This document shows positions 59,872 through 64,000 of a stretch of 64,000 nt of DNA, one piece after another. The notes under the pieces are model-generated. The model did not search any database. It saw only the letters and a program-made list of their open reading frames with translations, and was not told the origin of the DNA. Within the stretch, counting starts at the first letter, position 1. Each line of letters opens with the position of its first letter. This DNA comes from CAZNNH01 sp964574335 (lineage in GTDB: Bacteria; Acidobacteriota; Vicinamibacteria; Fen-336), in contig CAZNNH010000009.1 of NCBI GenBank assembly GCA_964574335.1, positions 1 to 64,000 of the forward strand, in the 5' to 3' direction. Position numbers and translations under genes: made by a program.

Positions 59872-61185
59872 ATGACCGCCAAAGCCTCGAGCCGCCGGGA
59901 CTTCGTCAAGGCCCTCGCCGTCGGTGCCGTGCTGGCGCCCACCGCCAAGAGCTACGCGCGCATCCTGGGCGCCAACGATCGGATCTCGGTGGGCATGATC
60001 GGGATGGGACGGATGTCCCGGGGCCATCTGCAGAACCTGCTACTGGAGCCGGACGTCGCCCTCACCGCGCTGTGCGACGTGTTCGAGCCCAACCTGAGCT
60101 GGGCCAAGGCCCAGGTTCCGGATGCCGAGACCCATGGCGACTTCCGGAGGGTGCTCGACCGCAAGGACGTCGACGCGGTGGTGGTCGGGACCCCCGACCA
60201 CTGGCACGCGCTGGCCACGGTCATGGCCTGCGCAGCCGGCAAGGACGTGTACGTCGAGAAGCCCACCGCGGTCGGCGTGGTCGAGAGCCGCAAGATGGTC
60301 GAGGCGGCGCGCCGGCACCAGCGGATCGTCCAGGTGGGGACCCAGCAGCGCTCCGACCCCCACTTCCGCTACGCGGCCGAGCTGGTGAAGGGTGGCGCGC
60401 TGGGCGAGGTCACCTTCGTCCGCACCTGGAACTACGGCAACGAATACCCGAAAGGGATCGGCAAGCCCGAAGACGGCCCGCCGCCGGCCGGCCTGGACTG
60501 GGACCTGTGGCTCGGGCCGGCCCCCGAGGTCCCGTTCAACGAAAACCGATTCGGCGTGTCGCTCGACGCGCAGGGCGAGTACCAGCGATGGGCCAGCTTC
60601 CGCTGGTTCTGGGACTACGCCGGCGGGATGATGACGGACTGGGGGGTCCACCTGCTCGACATCGTGCAGTGGGCGATGGGCGTAGACCACCCGCAGTCGG
60701 CGACGGCGATGGGGGGCAAGTTCCAGCTCCAGGACAACCGACAGACCCCCGACACGTTGCTGGCCACCTTCCAGTACCCCGGCTTCGTGTGCACCTACGA
60801 GAACCGGAGCTGCAACGGCCGGCCGCTCGAGGGGCACGGCTACGGGATCATGTTCCACGGCACCCGCGCCACGATGTTCGTGGACCGCGGCGGCTTCGAG
60901 ATCACCCCCGAAAGCGGCAGCGACGCGGTACCGACCCAGGCCCAGAGCCTCCCCGGCAGCCACCACCGGCACATCCGCAACTTCCTCGACTGTGTCAAGA
61001 GCCGGCAGGCCCCGGTCAGCGACATCGAGGTCGGCCACCGTTCCAGCCGCACCGCGATGCTCGGCAACATCGCCTACCGCACCGGACGCCTCATCCAGTG
61101 GGACGGCGAGAAGGAGACGATCGTGGGCGACGCCGAGGCCGCCAGGATGTTGGACATCCCGTACCGGGAGCCCTGGAAGCTCTAG
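59872..61185 (+). CDS. Tat-exported Gfo/Idh/MocA-family oxidoreductase
   Basis: 437 residues. The N-terminus ASSRRDFVKALAVGAVLAPTAKSYA is a twin-arginine signal. The Rossmann domain begins ISVGMIGMGRMSRGHLQNLL; VVVGTPDHWHA and KDVYVEKPTAVGV carry the family EKP motif. The C-terminal domain has WDYAGGMMTDWGVHLLDIVQWAM, with the catalytic-region His, and ends in a typical alpha/beta half. Periplasmic members of this family in Acidobacteria/Planctomycetes act on sugar derivatives. GAGGAGG precedes the ATG. Divergent from the patatin gene. Confidence 0.95.
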   Translation: MTAKASSRRDFVKALAVGAVLAPTAKSYARILGANDRISVGMIGMGRMSRGHLQNLLLEPDVALTALCDVFEPNLSWAKAQVPDAETHGDFRRVLDRKDVDAVVVGTPDHWHALATVMACAAGKDVYVEKPTAVGVVESRKMVEAARRHQRIVQVGTQQRSDPHFRYAAELVKGGALGEVTFVRTWNYGNEYPKGIGKPEDGPPPAGLDWDLWLGPAPEVPFNENRFGVSLDAQGEYQRWASFRWFWDYAGGMMTDWGVHLLDIVQWAMGVDHPQSATAMGGKFQLQDNRQTPDTLLATFQYPGFVCTYENRSCNGRPLEGHGYGIMFHGTRATMFVDRGGFEITPESGSDAVPTQAQSLPGSHHRHIRNFLDCVKSRQAPVSDIEVGHRSSRTAMLGNIAYRTGRLIQWDGEKETIVGDAEAARMLDIPYREPWKL

Positions 61186-61218
61186 CCGGAAGACACGCCG
61201 CAGCGCGACCTGGTTCAG

Positions 61219-61941
61219 CTAGAAGCGCAGGCTGACGCCGCCGGACAGCTCGATCTGGTTCGAGTACTCGCCGCTGCCCGCCAGGTAGCAGCCCCACTGG
61301 GCGCCCGCGAACTCCCTGGCCTCGGGCTGGCACCACCAGCCCGTCCCGCGGGTGTTGGCGGTCCCGCCCCGGATGGAGGAGGAGTACCAGATGTAGGTGG
61401 GGGTCCAGCGGGCGCCGAGGTTCAGGCCGAGCGTGCGGTTGGGGTAGAGCTTGACCCCCAGCCCCCAGGTGGTCGAGAACTTGGTCTGGCTGTTGATCTG
61501 CCGCGTGCCCCCAGTGTCGGCGTAGTCGAAGTCGCCGTAGCTGGTGGCGCCGGCGCCGGCCAGCAGGTAGGGGCGGACCGTGGAGTTGTGGTCTCCCAGA
61601 TTGAAGGCGACATAGAAGTGATAGTTGTTGACGGGCAGGTCGTCGATCTCGACGGTCCGCGTGCCACTGACCTCGATCTTCGACTGCTGGCGGGCCCACA
61701 GCAGCCCGAGCTCGATCTTCGGCGTGGCGAAGAAGCCGACCTGGGCGCCGAAAGAGAGAGAGTCCTGGAGGCTGACCCGGTCGTAGACGTTGCCGTCGTC
61801 GGCCGCGACCCGTCCGCCGCCCACACCGTCCGAGAGCGTCCACCCGAGCCGCCCGCTGAACTCGACGATGGGATCCTGGGCCCACGCCGAAGACCCGACC
61901 AACACGCCCAGCCCGACCATCACCGCCAGCTTTGCCTTCAC
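61219..61941 (-). CDS. small outer-membrane beta-barrel protein
   Basis: 240 residues. Signal peptide KLAVMVGLGVLVGSSAWAQ and a C-terminal strand ending GGVSLRF, the aromatic signature recognised by the BAM machinery. Strand pairs (FGAQVGFFATPKIELGLLWARQ, YHFYVAFNLGDHNSTVRPYLLAGAGA, WGLGVKLYPNRTLGLNLGARW) suggest an 8-stranded OmpA/OmpW-like barrel. A Cys-containing loop (WWCQPEAREFAGAQWGCYLAG) could form a disulfide. GTG 61941 follows GGGAGG. Confidence 0.85.
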   Translation of the reverse strand: MKAKLAVMVGLGVLVGSSAWAQDPIVEFSGRLGWTLSDGVGGGRVAADDGNVYDRVSLQDSLSFGAQVGFFATPKIELGLLWARQQSKIEVSGTRTVEIDDLPVNNYHFYVAFNLGDHNSTVRPYLLAGAGATSYGDFDYADTGGTRQINSQTKFSTTWGLGVKLYPNRTLGLNLGARWTPTYIWYSSSIRGGTANTRGTGWWCQPEAREFAGAQWGCYLAGSGEYSNQIELSGGVSLRF

Positions 61942-62090
61942 GTCATGCCTCCCGGAGCCGGGGCCCCCAATTGCGCGCCCGGCCGCCGTCCTTGGCGGCC
62001 CGCTCCTGCGGTGGGGCGCCTCGGACCTGGTGTTGCCGGGGCCTACTGTACCTCAGCCGGCGACCCCGCGACACCGGACCGCTCGGCCCT

Positions 62091-62997
62091 TCAAATGCCC
62101 TTGTAGACCAGCACCGGTCGGAGCCGCCGGACGACGCGGGCGAGGTCGCTCTGCGCCCGCAGCACACACCTCAGGTCCTTGTAGGCGGACGGCGCCTCCT
62201 CGCGCAATGCCCGTGCCAGGCGATGGTCGAAGAAGATGCCCCGCGACTCGCGCGCCAACCTGGCCACGGAGATCTCGCGTCGGGCGGCCGAGCGCGAGAG
62301 TTGCCGGCCCGCGCCGTGGGCGCAGGATCCCAGCGATGCCGGGTTCCCCAGACCGACGACGTGGACGCTGAACGTGCCCATCGAGCCCGGCACCAGCCCG
62401 ATCACACCGGCTCCCGCCGGGATCGCCCCTTTGCGGTGGACCCACAGCGTTTCGCTGCCGTGGGTCTCGCGACGCACGTGGTTGTGGTGGCAGCTCTCGA
62501 AGGTGTCCCAGAGCGGAGTCGCCTCTGCCACGTGGCCGAGCACCTCGGCGACCGCCTCCACCATCCGCCGGCGGCTCGCGTCGGCGTAGGCGAGGGCCCA
62601 GTCGACATCAGCCAGGTAGGATCGGCCGAGATCGCTCTCGGCCTCCAGGAAGCGCAGGCCGTGCCTCCCCACGCGGCAGCGACGCAGGTGGTGGGCCCGA
62701 ATCGCCGGGCCGAGCCCACGGGAGCCGCTGTGCAGCATCAGCCAGAGCCGCCGCCGCGGCCGCCGCTTGGACGTCGAAGGCGATGGCCGCCATGCCGCAG
62801 CCGATATCGCCTCCCACCGCGCTGGGATAGAGCGTTCCGGATGTCGCGAGGACCGCGCCGACGCACACGTCCTCCGCCAGGTGGGCGTCCGGCATCAGCG
62901 CCACGTGACGCACGTTCTCGCTCTGTGCGAGCCGTTGGGCTGAGGCTCGGACTCCTTGCGGCAACGGCCCGTCGTGCCAGACGCGAAGGTCACCCAC
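62091..62997 (-). pseudogene. RtcB-family RNA ligase, internally deleted and frameshifted
   Basis: The first part, from GTG 62997, matches the RtcB N-terminus: WHDGPLPQGVRASAQRLAQ, ALMPDAHL and VGGDIGCGMAAIAFDV, including metal-binding Asp and Cys residues. At about 62745-62775, inside a GCGGCGG-rich tract, it jumps to LWLMLHSGSRGLGPAIRAHH in another frame, continuing through ESCHHNHVRRET and HRKGAIPAG to PVLVYKGI at 62091. Roughly 80-100 residues between the two halves are missing, including the GNHF histidine segment, so ligation activity is lost. GTG 62997 overlaps the end of the RbfA-like gene. Confidence 0.85.
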
Positions 62998-63403
62998 GAT
63001 CCATCTCCTGCTCGGGCACGACTCGAAACGCCAGGTCCGGCGCGCGCTTGCGGTGGACGGCCCGGGCGACCTCGGCGCGCAGCCACGGCTTCTTCTCGCC
63101 AAGGGCAACGAAGGCGGCCTCGATACCTGCGATGCCCGCGCCGCTTGGCAGCACGAGGCTCACCAGCAAGCGCCGCCCTGGTGCCGGATCCACGGACGCC
63201 ACCCAGGCACCGTCGAGACGCGGGTCCGACGTCTCTTGGGCCAGGGCCAGGACCAGCGCCTCCTGGGCCTGGCGGCAAAGCGCACGGTCACGATGTCGTG
63301 GCCGCGGCGACTCCAGGCCGAAGAACAGGCCCGCCGAGTCGACGTCCTGGCACACGTCGTCCGAGTCCGGAGACCTCGGCCTCCGCCGTCTTTTGAAAGT
63401 CAC
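62990..63403 (-). CDS. RbfA-like protein upstream of rtcB
   Basis: 137 residues. LCRQAQEALVLALAQETSDPRLDGAWVASVDPAPGRRLLVSLVL and the closing APDLAFRVVP follow the KH-like fold of ribosome-binding factor A (the DPRL and PxLxFxxxx landmarks). It is divergent from housekeeping RbfA and has an Arg-rich N-terminus, so it may be a paralogue acting with RtcB rather than the 30S maturation factor. GTG 63403 follows GAGGT; another frame start lies at 63442. Overlaps the rtcB start by 8 bp. Confidence 0.65.
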   Translation of the reverse strand: MTFKRRRRPRSPDSDDVCQDVDSAGLFFGLESPRPRHRDRALCRQAQEALVLALAQETSDPRLDGAWVASVDPAPGRRLLVSLVLPSGAGIAGIEAAFVALGEKKPWLRAEVARAVHRKRAPDLAFRVVPEQEMDRG

Positions 63404-63715
63404 AAGACCTCGTGGACGCCACGGGGCGCACGAACGCGCCACGGACGCCGAGCTATGGGTTCGTAGTCAGGAGCCTGGCCCGGACTCGGGCCGGAGGAGT
63501 GCGACTACCGGCCGAGACGAGCGAGGCCCGATTCGGTCGCGCTGCAGTACGCAAGCATCCGGGGCCTCCTTTCCTGCACGCGCGGCATTGGCGCGCGGAT
63601 CGCCACGATACGGCCCGGCGCGCTCCGGTGTCAAGAGATTTCTAGCCGTGGGTCACCGGACCGGCGATAAACCCTGGCCTCCCCCCGAGCGTCTCAGCTT
63701 CGACAGGAGGAGCGC
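63404..63715. other. divergent intergenic region
   Basis: About 310 bp between the RbfA-like gene and the forward exported-protein gene. No convincing ORF or RNA. It should hold both promoters; nothing matching the sigma-54 consensus is present. Confidence 0.4.
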
Positions 63716-64000
63716 ATGAGACAGCTTCTGGCCCTGGTAGTGCCCCTGGCCCTGCTGGCCGGGACGGCCGACGCCCAGCCCCTTTTCCGGACGATCGAGA
63801 ACGACCCGTGGTGCCGCGAGGTGGGCCGCAACTCCCACCAAGAGACGTGGTGTGAGGTCCGGGAGGCGACGCTGCCGGCCACGGAGGGCCGGATCGAGGT
63901 GGACGCCAGCCCGAACGGCGGTGCCAAGGCGGAGGGCGCGGACCGCAGCGACATCCGGCTGCGTGTGATGGTCGTGGCCCGGGCCGACACCGAGACCGAG
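63716..64000 (+). CDS. exported protein, cut by window end (DUF4097-like start)
   Basis: The first 95 codons only. AGGAGG six nt upstream fixes ATG 63716. Signal peptide RQLLALVVPLALLAGTADA-Q. The mature start has two Cys (WCREVG...TWCEVRE), then GRIEVDASPNGGAKAEGADRSDIRLRVMV, which resembles the first strands of DUF4097-type putative adhesin/beta-helix proteins. The remainder lies beyond the window, so the family call is tentative. Confidence 0.7.
   Translation, partial: MRQLLALVVPLALLAGTADAQPLFRTIENDPWCREVGRNSHQETWCEVREATLPATEGRIEVDASPNGGAKAEGADRSDIRLRVMVVARADTETE

Overview
This is a GC-rich (about 70% by eye) chromosomal window from a Gram-negative bacterium. It encodes TonB-dependent and other outer-membrane barrels, a type Vd patatin, an octaheme cytochrome c/TPR lipoprotein, a Tat-exported Gfo/Idh/MocA oxidoreductase and an Oar-type carboxypeptidase-regulatory module. 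Together these suggest Acidobacteriota or a close relative; that is inference from gene content. I saw no rRNA, tRNA, CRISPR array, phage or intact transposase.

Layout. 0.8-4.9 kb: kaiC-kaiB-kaiB-hybrid histidine kinase, with the kinase frame broken by a 38-bp insertion between 10-bp direct repeats. 5.0-8.7 kb (convergent): a 1236-residue GAF-PAS-GGDEF-EAL-REC-REC-DUF4388 regulator. 9.7-17.4 kb: rhomboid protease, then an envelope/stress cluster (exported peptidoglycan-binding protein, CsbD, MacAB-type exporter, two unknown envelope proteins) with two near-perfect sigma-54 promoters. 17.3-29.1 kb: SDR/DUF2867 protein, phosphatidylserine decarboxylase, acetate kinase, membrane proteins, VIT1-like transporter, and a reverse-strand adaptor/cytidylate-kinase-like/DHA2-exporter operon. 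29.1-33.8 kb: zwf-gnd, a wrecked mscS and small exported proteins. 34.0-39.6 kb: an alpha-2-macroglobulin whose bait region holds pseudopilin-like repeats and an Oar-like module, convergent with a collagen-like DNRLRE protein. 41-47 kb: MFS, orphan hydrogenase protease, PfkB kinase, STAS protein, 2H phosphoesterase, gpmI. 47-57.5 kb: YihY, a GIY-YIG nuclease in one reading frame with a TonB-dependent receptor, FAH-family hydrolase, six-hairpin glycosidase, octaheme cytochrome and DUF808 protein. 57.5-64 kb: PlpD-like patatin, oxidoreductase, small barrel, RbfA-like gene, broken rtcB, and the start of an exported protein.

Three themes cut across the window. First, several genes keep their beginning and end (or only their beginning) but have lost the middle: patatin remnant, MgtC-like, MscS, B12-radical SAM, RtcB and a methyltransferase start. 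This is either real deletion-driven decay or an assembly problem. Second, many gene starts lie 5-12 nt downstream of a TANNNT -10-like box and lack a good Shine-Dalgarno, suggesting leaderless transcription. Third, the 10.4-17.4 kb envelope cluster looks like a sigma-54 regulon. Start codons were chosen from Shine-Dalgarno sequences, overlaps and family N-termini; domain calls are from recognised motifs, with no database search.
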